From assembly GCF_000730625.1 (NCBI RefSeq), contig NZ_BBIT01000021.1, forward strand, positions 1 to 64,000: a stretch of 64,000 nucleotides of DNA, written 5' to 3'. The DNA is from Pseudomonas oryzihabitans NBRC 102199 (GTDB lineage Bacteria; Pseudomonadota; Gammaproteobacteria; Pseudomonadales; Pseudomonadaceae). Numbering within the stretch: the first letter of the stretch is position 1; every line of letters begins with the position of its first letter. The position numbers and the translations under genes are program-made. Positions 57,101 through 64,000 of this stretch are shown piece after piece. The notes below the pieces were generated by a model, which ran no database searches, was not told the origin of the DNA, and worked only from the letters and a program-made list of their open reading frames with translations.

Positions 57101-58175
57101 TGCCACCGTCTATTCGGCGCTCTGGTATCGCCTGCTGGGTGCCCGGGTCGGTCGCGATGCCGAGATATCCACCGCCCAGGGTCCGGTCTCCTCGTTGCTG
57201 GAGCTGGGCGCCGAGACCTTTATCGCCGATGCCGTGATGCTCGGTGACGAACAGGTCGCCCAGGGCTGGATGACCCTCAGACGCACCTCCATCGCCCGGC
57301 GCAGTTTCGTCGGCAACGGCGCCTATGTCGCCGACGGCTGCCACATCCCCGAAGACGCCCTGATCGGTGTCCTGGGTCGACTCGACGAGGGTGTGCCCCT
57401 GCGCCAGGGCGAAACCTGGCTCGGCTCGCCGGCGGTCCGGCTGCCGGCGCGGGAAACCCTGACTGGCTACCCGGAAAGCCTGACCTTCCGCCCGGCCCCC
57501 TGGCGCCGGGTGGCGCGTGGCCTGATCGAAGCCCTGCGCATCGTGCTGCCCACCGGCTTCACCGTGGCCGCCGGCTGCGCCATCGCCGAGGCCCTGGTGC
57601 CGCTGTGGCAGCAGGGCGCCTGGCTGCAGCTGCTCGGCGAGACCCTGCTGGCCGGCAGCGCCTTCGCCCTGGCCAGCTTCCTGGTCGTGCTGGGGCTCAA
57701 GTGGCTGGTGGTGGGCCGTTATCGTCCGCGTTCGGCGCCCATGTGGACCTTTTTCGTCTGGCGCAGCGAAGCCATCACCAGCCTCTACGAAACCCTGGCG
57801 GTGCCCAATCTGCTCGGCACCCTGCGCGGCACGCCCTGGCTGCCGCTGGCGCTGCGCCTGCTCGGCGCCCGCCTGGGTCGCGGCACCTACCTGGATACCA
57901 CCGACCTCACCGAATTCGACTGCGTGCGCCTCGGTGACTACGGCGAACTCAACGCCCTGGCCGGTCCCCAGACCCACCTGTTCGAAGACCGGGTGATGAA
58001 GGTCGGCGAAGTCGAGCTGGGGGCCGGGGTCAACCTGGGGCCGCGCAGCGTGGTGCTCTATGGCGCCCGCGTCGGCGACGACGTGGAACTGGGTCCGCTG
58101 TCGCTGGTGATGAAGGGCGAAACCCTGCCGGGTCGCTCGCGCTGGGAGGGTAACCCCGTTCAGCCCCGGCGCTAG
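54180..58175 (+). CDS. Pls/PosA-family single-module non-ribosomal peptide synthetase
   Basis: A 1331-residue membrane enzyme. Adenylation domain (about 1-515): LIYTSGSTGKPKG (A3), YGPSEATVS (A5), YRTGDLARVDEHGQ (A7), RVDDQVKIRGYRVELGE (A8), NSGKIDRKQL (A10). Carrier domain near 530-600, phosphopantetheine Ser563 in DDLGGHSLFAAR. The remainder (610-1331) has about six membrane helices alternating with hexapeptide-type repeats (LGARVGAEAFVGTLTL, LGARVGRDAEIST, LGARLGRGTYLDT), the terminal architecture of Pls, the epsilon-poly-lysine synthetase. It lacks a normal condensation or thioesterase domain. Enzymes of this design link one amino acid into an isopeptide polymer. The product here is unknown; acidic E224 in the binding pocket hints at a basic amino acid. 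Confidence 0.88.
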   Translation: MEALAELSLSLVEGPIRPDLCRDEVLADLFEATAARAPERPALLEGERSLSYGELNAWADRAASRLLAAGAGPGRVVGLWLPRGIELLVMQLAIAKTGAAWLPCDAETPADRVALCLEDAQAVGVITGAPFADLLARPGLHCWTPDALSVALGSGETLRRRGLVSPDNLAYLIYTSGSTGKPKGIGIRQDSICHFLRSENSLLGIEAGDRVYQGFSVAFDMSFEEIWISYLVGATLWLAPREITADPEALARALSANRISVLHVVPTLLALLPEDVPSLRLINLGGEMCPEPLVARWSRPQRRLFNTYGPSEATVSASLAQLQPGEPVTIGRPLPNYSLLVVPADASQPLALLPRDQVGELCITGPGVADGYLGRPELTAEKFLPNPWSTGSHDLKLYRTGDLARVDEHGQVHCLGRVDDQVKIRGYRVELGEIEATLARQPGVGTVAVVLREEGGVEQLVAFLVGDGGPLPRSDLLRTELAGCLPLYMVPSRFEWLGEMPRLNSGKIDRKQLRARPLAIAAVAPVAPASGALGALLAATAELFPGQPLHAEMDFFDDLGGHSLFAARLVSRLRQDPRYASATVKAVYAGRTLGAIAEALEADAAEAGATTATEAWAPPSRWRRWRCGLAQAVALPPLLTLRLGRWLAPFLAFPLLIHSGTALPLAMLTALSLFVLAIGLEFAVAVVGKRLTGRLQPGRYPLWGLTYYRWWLGERFLALAPAYLLSGSPLARGWLRLLGARVGAEAFVGTLTLRVPELLTLGQGASLGNGVNFENARVLRGELLLGAVTLGREAQVGSYAILEGDTALGDGARLQAQSALRSGQRIPAGRHWGGAPARDQGAAGARVLPPAPVSRAQRALLKGLYALSGLVVSVLFFMPLFPLALLIDELESFGGLPWWHTSSLLLDALQYGVLALPLGVVSVALTLLGCALARRLILPRLEEGQWSIDSLFYWRKWLANLIQESALQSLQGLYATVYSALWYRLLGARVGRDAEISTAQGPVSSLLELGAETFIADAVMLGDEQVAQGWMTLRRTSIARRSFVGNGAYVADGCHIPEDALIGVLGRLDEGVPLRQGETWLGSPAVRLPARETLTGYPESLTFRPAPWRRVARGLIEALRIVLPTGFTVAAGCAIAEALVPLWQQGAWLQLLGETLLAGSAFALASFLVVLGLKWLVVGRYRPRSAPMWTFFVWRSEAITSLYETLAVPNLLGTLRGTPWLPLALRLLGARLGRGTYLDTTDLTEFDCVRLGDYGELNALAGPQTHLFEDRVMKVGEVELGAGVNLGPRSVVLYGARVGDDVELGPLSLVMKGETLPGRSRWEGNPVQPRR

Positions 58176-58242
58176 GACTGTCACACAACCATAAAGACAG
58201 CCCTGGATACTCCGCCCCGTACAACGATGACGGGGCAAGGCG

Positions 58243-59166
58243 ATGACGGCGTGGGTACGACGGATCAGGATCGGACGGACCGGCTGGCTGCTGGGCCTGG
58301 CCCTGCTGCTGGCACTGGGGGTGACCCAGGGCCTGCGCAGCAGCCATCTGGACAGCCAGTTGCTGTTCTGGGTCGGCCAGCAGTGGCAGAGCGAACCCCG
58401 AGCCTCCCTGGAACTCGGTCGCTACCGGGTGGCGGTGGAAGCCAAGCCGGTGGCCGGCGTCACCGAGAATCTGTCCGACCTCAGCTATGACCCGGAGCGG
58501 GATCGCCTCTGGGCGGTGGTCAACAATCCGCCGGAGTTGCTGGCGCTGAGCCGGGACGGCGAGCTGCTGCAACGCCATCGCCTGGAAGGCTTCGATGATG
58601 TCGAAGGCGTGACCTATCTAGGCAACGACCGCCTGCTGCTGGCGGAAGAGGGCGCCAACGCCCTGACCCTGGTAGGCATCCCCGAAGGCGACGACGTGCT
58701 CCGGCGCAAGGACTATCGCAGCCTGACCCTGGATCTCTTCCCCCGCGCCAACCAGGGCTTCGAAGGCCTGGACTACGACGCCGCCCGCGATCGCCTGTTC
58801 GTGGTCAAGGAGCACTCGCCGCGCAAGCTCTATGAAATCCGGGGCCTGCTCAGGAGCTTCGACGGCGACTTCGCCCTGCGCATCATCGATCGCCAGGCCT
58901 GGCTGGACCAGGCGCCCAGCACCGGCGACCTTTCCGCGGTCCATGTCGATCGCCGCACCGGCCACCTGCTGCTGCTCAGCGACGAGTCGCGGGTGCTGAT
59001 CGAGCTCGATGACCAGGGCCATACCCTGGATACCCGTTCCCTGGTGGCGCCCTTCGGCGGCCTGTCACGGCGGATCCGCCAGCCCGAGGGCGTCACCCTG
59101 GATACCGCCGGCAACCTCTATGTGGTCAGCGAACCCAATCTGTTCTATCGCTACCAGAAGCGCTGA
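58243..59166 (+). CDS. YjiK/SdiA-regulated-family beta-propeller, membrane-anchored
   Basis: A 307-residue protein with an N-terminal helix (TGWLLGLALLLALGVTQGL) and a periplasmic propeller: VTENLSDLSYDPERDRLWAVVNNPPEL, DDVEGVTYLGNDRLLLAEEG, QGFEGLDYDAARDRLFVVKE. This is the SdiA-regulated/YjiK family, function not established. It follows the synthetase after 67 bases and may be in the same transcript. A role in handling the polymer is a guess. Confidence 0.85.
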   Translation: MTAWVRRIRIGRTGWLLGLALLLALGVTQGLRSSHLDSQLLFWVGQQWQSEPRASLELGRYRVAVEAKPVAGVTENLSDLSYDPERDRLWAVVNNPPELLALSRDGELLQRHRLEGFDDVEGVTYLGNDRLLLAEEGANALTLVGIPEGDDVLRRKDYRSLTLDLFPRANQGFEGLDYDAARDRLFVVKEHSPRKLYEIRGLLRSFDGDFALRIIDRQAWLDQAPSTGDLSAVHVDRRTGHLLLLSDESRVLIELDDQGHTLDTRSLVAPFGGLSRRIRQPEGVTLDTAGNLYVVSEPNLFYRYQKR

Positions 59167-59691
59167 TCAGACGCCGCCCAGTCGCTCCAGCACGGCAGGG
59201 GTGTCCTGGGCGCCCATGGCGCGGGCCACGCTCAGCGCCGTGTTGCCGGCGGCGTCCCGGGCCTTGGGATCGGCGCCGCGGGCGACCAGCAATTCCACCA
59301 TCTGCACGTGATTGAACATGGCCGCCATCATCAGTGCGGTCTTGCCGTCGGGCATGGCGCCCTCCACGGCGGCGCCGTGCTCCAGCAGCAGTTCGGCCAT
59401 CGGCAGGTTGTTCTTGAAGGCCGCCCCGGCCAGGGGCGACTGGCCCATGTCGTTGGCGAGGTTCGGATCGGCCCGGTGCTCCAGCAGGACACGACTGGCC
59501 TCCAGGTGACCGTGGTAGCTGGCCAGCATCAGCAGGCTGTCGCCCTTGTGATTGCGCAGATTGGGCGTCAGCCCCTTTTCCAGCACCAGGGCCAGCACCT
59601 CGGCATTGCCGGTGCGCGCGAGGTTGAACACCTCGGTGGCGAATTCCTGGGCTTCTTCATCGGTCATGCGCTGGGGACCGTCTGCGGTCAT
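59167..59691 (-). CDS. ankyrin-repeat protein
   Basis: A 174-residue protein with about four ankyrin repeats (HKGDSLLMLASYHGHLEASRVLLEH, MGQSPLAGAAFKNNLPMAELLLEHGA, DGKTALMMAAMFNHVQMVELLVARGAD, AGNTALSVARAMG). AGGAGAACCCC precedes ATG 59691. In P. aeruginosa an ankyrin protein (AnkB) is encoded with catalase katB; here katG is 5 kb away, not in operon, and this protein has no signal peptide. The partner is unknown. Confidence 0.9.
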   Translation of the reverse strand: MTADGPQRMTDEEAQEFATEVFNLARTGNAEVLALVLEKGLTPNLRNHKGDSLLMLASYHGHLEASRVLLEHRADPNLANDMGQSPLAGAAFKNNLPMAELLLEHGAAVEGAMPDGKTALMMAAMFNHVQMVELLVARGADPKARDAAGNTALSVARAMGAQDTPAVLERLGGV

Positions 59692-59844
59692 GGGGTTCTC
59701 CTGGGCTAAGGCGGACGGGACCCTCGGGGTCCCGGGCGATAGGAGGGCAGACCCGAACGGCAGGAGGGAGTTCTCCCGCAGCGGCGAAACAAGGCCGCCG
59801 CACGTGCCTGTATGGCGGACGCGCAGTAGTTTTATAAGCGGCTC

Positions 59845-60936
59845 TCAGCCGAAGGTGGCGTGGGTCTCGGCATAGGCCTGCAATTCCGCCACGCTGTAGT
59901 TGCCGACCATCAGCACCGGGCCATGGGCCGTGCCGATCTGCGCCGGCAGGGTGTCCAGAAAACCACCGGTAGGGGTCACCCCGAGGTTGGTGTATTCGGC
60001 GGCCGGCAGATGGAATTCGGCGATCAGGCGCGCCGCTTCGGCGATTCCGGCGGCCACGCTGAGCGGATGCAGGGCCGCCCCCAGTGGATTGACCTGGCCA
60101 CCGTTGTCGCCGTTGAACAGGTGGCCGACCTTGGCCGCCGCCTGGGTCAGGTCGTGCTGGTCGGCCTGGGCACCGATCAGGAACAGCGAGCCATAGTGGG
60201 GCAGGCTGCCGCCACCCTCGGCCTGGCTGACGAAGCTCGGCGCGAAGGGCTGTTCGCCGCGGATGTCGGAGCTGTAGTTGGCCACCGGATCGCCCAGGGT
60301 GACCACATTGACGAAATTGCCCCCATGGCCCACGGCCTGAGCATCGCGGGGAATGCCCGAGGCCTCGAAGCTGATGCCGCCGAGACCGGTCTGCTGGGCG
60401 ACGTAGGCCGCCGAGATGCCACCTAGGGAGTGGCCGGTGACGAAGATGTCCTGGGTGCCATAACCCTGCTTGGCCGCCGCCTCGATGACCTGGTGGGCGA
60501 AGTCCAGCGACTGCCGCTGGGCGCTGGAGACCTGCTGGCCGAGGATCTGCAGATCGCTCAGCAGGCCACCGGCGGTGGAGAGGGGATCGATCAGCAGATT
60601 CTCGCCTCTAGTGGTGCCGGCATAGGTGATGAGCACCTGGTTCTCGGCGGTGATCCAGGTGTGGGCCGTGGCGCCGTTGAGCGAGTTGTGCAGCGTCAGC
60701 TGATGGCCATCGACGAGGAACGGCCGCATGCCGTCGGGCGTGCCACCCAGTACGTACTCGCTGATGGCGCCGTTGAGGAATTCGCTGACGGTAGGGGTGC
60801 TGGCCGAGTGGGTCTGCGCCAGCGGCGTGGCCGCGGCGCTCTTCAGCGTGTGCAGGTAGGTGAAGTTGCCGAGGCTGACGATGTCGCTGCTGTCGAGCAG
60901 GCCATCGCTGGCCCAGAGGGAGGATTTCTTGGACAT
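59845..60936 (-). CDS. lipase-like alpha/beta hydrolase without signal peptide
   Basis: A 363-residue protein starting at ATG 60936 ([14 protein letters not shown]), with AAAGG 8 bases upstream; a longer frame into the selA side is an antisense shadow. Nucleophile Ser170 in [20 protein letters not shown], likely Asp in [11 protein letters not shown] and His near [10 protein letters not shown], the class 3 lipase plan. It has no N-terminal signal and no glycine-rich RTX repeats, though a C-terminal uncleaved signal for a type I exporter is possible. Substrate and location unknown. Confidence 0.75.
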   Translation of the reverse strand: MSKKSSLWASDGLLDSSDIVSLGNFTYLHTLKSAAATPLAQTHSASTPTVSEFLNGAISEYVLGGTPDGMRPFLVDGHQLTLHNSLNGATAHTWITAENQVLITYAGTTRGENLLIDPLSTAGGLLSDLQILGQQVSSAQRQSLDFAHQVIEAAAKQGYGTQDIFVTGHSLGGISAAYVAQQTGLGGISFEASGIPRDAQAVGHGGNFVNVVTLGDPVANYSSDIRGEQPFAPSFVSQAEGGGSLPHYGSLFLIGAQADQHDLTQAAAKVGHLFNGDNGGQVNPLGAALHPLSVAAGIAEAARLIAEFHLPAAEYTNLGVTPTGGFLDTLPAQIGTAHGPVLMVGNYSVAELQAYAETHATFG

Positions 60937-61212
60937 GACGGCACCTTTGTTATTGTCGTGAGGTGGACGTGGTGGCCAGGGCCCTCCACACCAAGACCGC
61001 GGCAGGTGGCTGGGAAGAGCCCGCGAAACCATCCTAGGACGGGCTCTGGCACGCGGCAAACCGGGAACCCGGGGGTCATTTCCGGACGCCCCGGGTCCGG
61101 GTTCGGGCCGCTCTCTCCCAGGGCGGGACGAGCCTGCGGCAGTCCGGCGCCCCTGGTCGACCCGCCGCGGGTTCGGGCTACACTGGGGGTCGACTCGACC
61201 CAAGAGGCTCCC

Positions 61213-62622
61213 ATGACCGCCATCCGCCTGCCGTCCATCGACCGCCTGCTGCGCCATCCCGCTTCGCGTCCGCTGGAGGAGCGCCACGGTCGCGAGCAGG
61301 TCCTTGGCGGCTATCGCTCGCTGCTGGACGATCTGCGCGAGGCCCTGAGGGCCGGCACCCTGACCGCGGTGGAGGTGGAGGAGGGCGTGCTGGCCGGCCG
61401 TCTGGGCGAGCGCCTGGCGTTGCACAGCCAGCCGCGGGTGCGGCGGGTGTTCAACCTCACCGGCACGGTGCTGCACACCAACCTGGGGCGGGCGCTGCTG
61501 GCGGAAGAGGCCATCGCCGCGGTAGTCGAGGCCGCGCGTCAGCCGATGAATCTGGAATTCGACCTGGCTACCGGTAAGCGCGGCGATCGCGACGACCTGG
61601 TCGCCGACCTGGTGCGCGAACTCACCGGCGCCGAGGCGGTGACGGTGGTCAACAACAACGCCGCGGCGGTCCTGCTGGCCCTGCATGCCATAGGCGCACG
61701 CAAGGAAGGGGTGCTGTCCCGCGGCGAGCTGATCGAGATCGGTGGCGCCTTCCGCATCCCCGACATCATGGCCCGCGCCGGGGTCAAGCTGGTGGAGGTG
61801 GGCACCACCAACCGTACCCATGCCCGCGACTACGAAGCCGCCATCGGCCCGCGCACCGCGCTGCTGATGCGGGTGCACACCAGCAACTACAGCGTCCAGG
61901 GCTTTACCGCCAGCGTGGCTACGGCGGAGCTGGCCGCCATCGCCCGCGCCCATAAAGTGCCGCTGTTGGAAGACCTGGGCAGCGGCACCCTGGTGGACCT
62001 GACCCGTTGGGGACTGCCCGCCGAACCCACGGTGCAGCAGGCCCTGCGCGACGGCGCCGACCTGGTGACCTTCAGTGGCGACAAGCTGCTCGGCGGCCCC
62101 CAGTGCGGCCTCATCGTCGGTCGCCGCGACCTCATCGAGCGCATCAAGAAGAATCCGCTCAAGCGGGCGTTGCGGGTCGACAAGCTGACCCTGGTCGCCC
62201 TGGAGGCGACCCTGGCGCTCTATCGCGATCCGGATCGACTGGCCGAGCGGTTGCCCAGCCTGCGCCTGCTGTCGCGCCCGGCCGAGGCCATCACCACCCA
62301 GGCCGAGCGGCTGCTACCGGCCTTCGCCGCCGTGCTGGGCACGACCTATGCGGTCAGCGTGGAGCCGGCGCTCGGCATGATCGGCAGTGGCGCCCAGCCG
62401 GTGGCCCGCCTGCCCGGGGCGGCGCTGTGCTGTCGCCCCCAGGTCAGCAAGCGCCTGCGTGGGCGCGCCTTGCGACAACTGGAAGAAGGCCTGCGCCAGC
62501 TACCCATCCCGGTGGTGGGGCGCATCGACGCCGATGCGCTCTGGCTGGACCTGCGCCAGCTCGACGACGAAGCCGCCTTTCTCGCGCAATTGCCAGCGCT
62601 GCTGCTGCCGGAGATTCGTTAA
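61213..62622 (+). CDS. selA: L-seryl-tRNA(Sec) selenium transferase SelA
   Basis: A 469-residue PLP enzyme that converts Ser-tRNA(Sec) to Sec-tRNA(Sec) with selenophosphate. [11 protein letters not shown] and [20 protein letters not shown] are family signatures, [11 protein letters not shown] binds the cofactor, and [10 protein letters not shown] holds the PLP lysine. It serves fdnG. In many pseudomonads it follows fdhE with selB; here it is 10 kb away and selB is not next to it. Its stop overlaps the stop of the convergent permease. Confidence 0.96.
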   Translation: MTAIRLPSIDRLLRHPASRPLEERHGREQVLGGYRSLLDDLREALRAGTLTAVEVEEGVLAGRLGERLALHSQPRVRRVFNLTGTVLHTNLGRALLAEEAIAAVVEAARQPMNLEFDLATGKRGDRDDLVADLVRELTGAEAVTVVNNNAAAVLLALHAIGARKEGVLSRGELIEIGGAFRIPDIMARAGVKLVEVGTTNRTHARDYEAAIGPRTALLMRVHTSNYSVQGFTASVATAELAAIARAHKVPLLEDLGSGTLVDLTRWGLPAEPTVQQALRDGADLVTFSGDKLLGGPQCGLIVGRRDLIERIKKNPLKRALRVDKLTLVALEATLALYRDPDRLAERLPSLRLLSRPAEAITTQAERLLPAFAAVLGTTYAVSVEPALGMIGSGAQPVARLPGAALCCRPQVSKRLRGRALRQLEEGLRQLPIPVVGRIDADALWLDLRQLDDEAAFLAQLPALLLPEIR

Positions 62623-64000
62623 CGGACGACCCAGCGCTGCCGGGCCCAATTGCTCAGCAGATCCACGCCCAGCACCAGCACCAGCATGCCGAGGATCACG
62701 GTGGCGGCCTGGGCCTGCTGGAACAGGCTCAGGCTGAAGTACAGCTGCTGCCCCAGGCCACCAGCGCCGACGAAGCCGAGGATGCTGGCCATGCGGATAT
62801 TGTTTTCCCAGCGATAGAGCAGATAGGCCAGCAACTGCGGCCAGACCGCCGGCAGGGTGCCGTAGAGAAAGGCCGCCAGCGCGCCACCGCCGGCCAGGCG
62901 AATGGCTTCGGCCGGCGCCTTGGGGGTGTTTTCCAGGGCTTCGGCGAACAGCCGACCGAGCACCCCGGCGGTGTGCAGGGCCAGCGCCAGGGTGCCGGCG
63001 TTGGGTCCCAGGCCGGCGGCCAGCACCATCAGCGCCGCCCAGACCAGTTCTGGCACGGCGCGCAGGGCATTGAGCAGCAGCCGTGCCAGCGCCAGGGCGC
63101 CCAGGCCAAGGCGACCGGCCGCCGGCAGCGCCAGCAGGATGCCGAGCAGCCCGGCGAGCAGGGTACCCAGGGCCGACATGGCCAGGGTTTCTAAGGCGCC
63201 ATGGGCCACGGCCGACAGCTGGGCGAGGGAAAAGTCCGGCTGGAGAAAGTCAGCCAGGAAGCTGCCCATCTGCGCCAGGGCGCGAGCGCTCAGCAATTCG
63301 CCGAAGGCGGTGCCCAGGTAGCTGGCGGACGCCACCAGGGCGGCGCCCATGGCCAGCACCGTCAGAGCGCCCCGGCCCCGGCCCTGACCACGCTCCACCT
63401 GGCGCAGCAGGCGACTGAGCACATCGGCCAGGAGCACCAGCACCAGGAAGGTCAGCAGCAGGCTGGCCACCTCGCCACCGGCGAACATGCGCAGCGACAG
63501 ATCGACCTGCTGGCCGAGCCCGCCGGCGCCGACGAAGCCCATCACCACCGAGGCGCGAACGGCGCACTCCCAGCGATAGACGCTGTAGGAAATCATCTCG
63601 CCCGCGGCGTTGGGCAGCACGCCATAGACGAAGGCCTGCAGGCGACTGGCGCCCTGTAGCAGGAGGGCCCGCGCCGGGCGTGGATCGACCGATTCGAAGA
63701 TTTCCGCATAGACCTTGCCCAGCATGCCGCCGTAGGTGATGGCGATGGCCAGCACCCCGGCGGTGGGACCCAGGCCTACGGCGCGGACGAACAGCAGCGC
63801 CCAGACGATCTCCGGCACGCTGCGCAGGACGATCAGCACCCCGCGCACCAGTCCGCGGAGCAGGCGCGGCAGGCGGCCTGGACGTCCGCCGCGGGGCAGG
63901 GCGGAGATCGACAGGACACGGGTGGCGAGCAGGGCGGCGGGCAGGGCGATCAGCGCCGCCAGGGCCATGCCCAGGGTGGCGATGGCCAGGGTTTCCAGGG
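62619..64000 (-). CDS. fused double PhnE-type ABC permease (5' end outside window)
   Basis: At least 460 residues; the frame stays open to the window edge ([10 protein letters not shown] continues upstream of an internal Met at 63968), so the true start lies beyond. It contains two homologous PhnE-like permease halves, each with the cytoplasmic loop and end motif: [10 protein letters not shown]...[15 protein letters not shown] and [10 protein letters not shown]...[15 protein letters not shown]. Phosphonate or phosphite uptake is expected by family; PhnC and PhnD are not in the window. Confidence 0.9.
   Translation of the reverse strand, partial: LETLAIATLGMALAALIALPAALLATRVLSISALPRGGRPGRLPRLLRGLVRGVLIVLRSVPEIVWALLFVRAVGLGPTAGVLAIAITYGGMLGKVYAEIFESVDPRPARALLLQGASRLQAFVYGVLPNAAGEMISYSVYRWECAVRASVVMGFVGAGGLGQQVDLSLRMFAGGEVASLLLTFLVLVLLADVLSRLLRQVERGQGRGRGALTVLAMGAALVASASYLGTAFGELLSARALAQMGSFLADFLQPDFSLAQLSAVAHGALETLAMSALGTLLAGLLGILLALPAAGRLGLGALALARLLLNALRAVPELVWAALMVLAAGLGPNAGTLALALHTAGVLGRLFAEALENTPKAPAEAIRLAGGGALAAFLYGTLPAVWPQLLAYLLYRWENNIRMASILGFVGAGGLGQQLYFSLSLFQQAQAATVILGMLVLVLGVDLLSNWARQRWVVR

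Noticed and set aside
58178-58195. PhoB box before the YjiK-like gene
   Set aside because: CTGTCAC is good, but the second 7-mer (CCATAAA) matches poorly and the spacing to a -10 is off.

Overview
This is a GC-rich, densely coded window of a Pseudomonas chromosome. Supporting signs are the linked asrA-icp-cmoAB block, lsfA next to ssuEADCBF, Pseudomonas-style REP hairpins, and a selenocysteine formate dehydrogenase with fdhE. A species cannot be fixed from sequence alone. I see no rRNA, tRNA, prophage, insertion sequence or CRISPR array. Three accessory modules stand out.

(1) 1-9.5 kb. tRNA wobble-uridine genes cmoAB, a cysteine-peptidase inhibitor (icp) and a Lon-family protease (asrA) read leftward. 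Divergent from asrA is a compact four-gene operon: a periplasmic cupredoxin, a membrane GGDEF/EAL protein, a DUF3034 barrel and a lipoprotein truncated globin. A near-consensus sigma-28 (FliA) promoter with exact 11-bp spacing lies in front of it. A small helix-hairpin-helix protein follows.

(2) 9.5-21 kb. Housekeeping genes: a lipoprotein esterase, an orphan TRAP binding protein, an aldo-keto reductase, mnmC, a DUF6316 protein, and then the sulfur-starvation block lsfA-ssuEADCBF. A GTTATAAC palindrome precedes both lsfA and ssuE.

(3) 21-36.3 kb. A complete type II secretion system (gspC-N), with gspK displaced upstream beyond a leftward phoX (Tat-exported phosphatase) and a 5 x 130 bp tandem repeat. 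The first gene of the gsp operon encodes a SoxB-like protein that has lost its metal ligands. PhoB-box-like repeats lie between phoX and the gsp operon, suggesting a phosphate-starvation secretion unit.

(4) 36.3-45 kb. A small hydrolase, REP elements, a quinone reductase-like flavoprotein, fumC (with a Fur-like site), a DUF2059 protein, bolA, a 141-bp inverted-repeat element, trhO, a DsbA-family protein, arfB, a tandem universal stress protein and a SulP transporter.

(5) 45-64 kb. fdnGHI-fdhE, with an in-frame UGA (Sec197) and a recognisable SECIS hairpin in fdnG. Then come a leader with a possible attenuator, katG, a 1331-residue Pls/PosA-type single-module peptide synthetase behind three 11-bp-spaced CTTAAG-like boxes (PmrA-like), a YjiK-like propeller, an ankyrin protein, a lipase without a signal peptide, selA (separated from fdn by about 10 kb), and a fused double PhnE-type permease running off the end.
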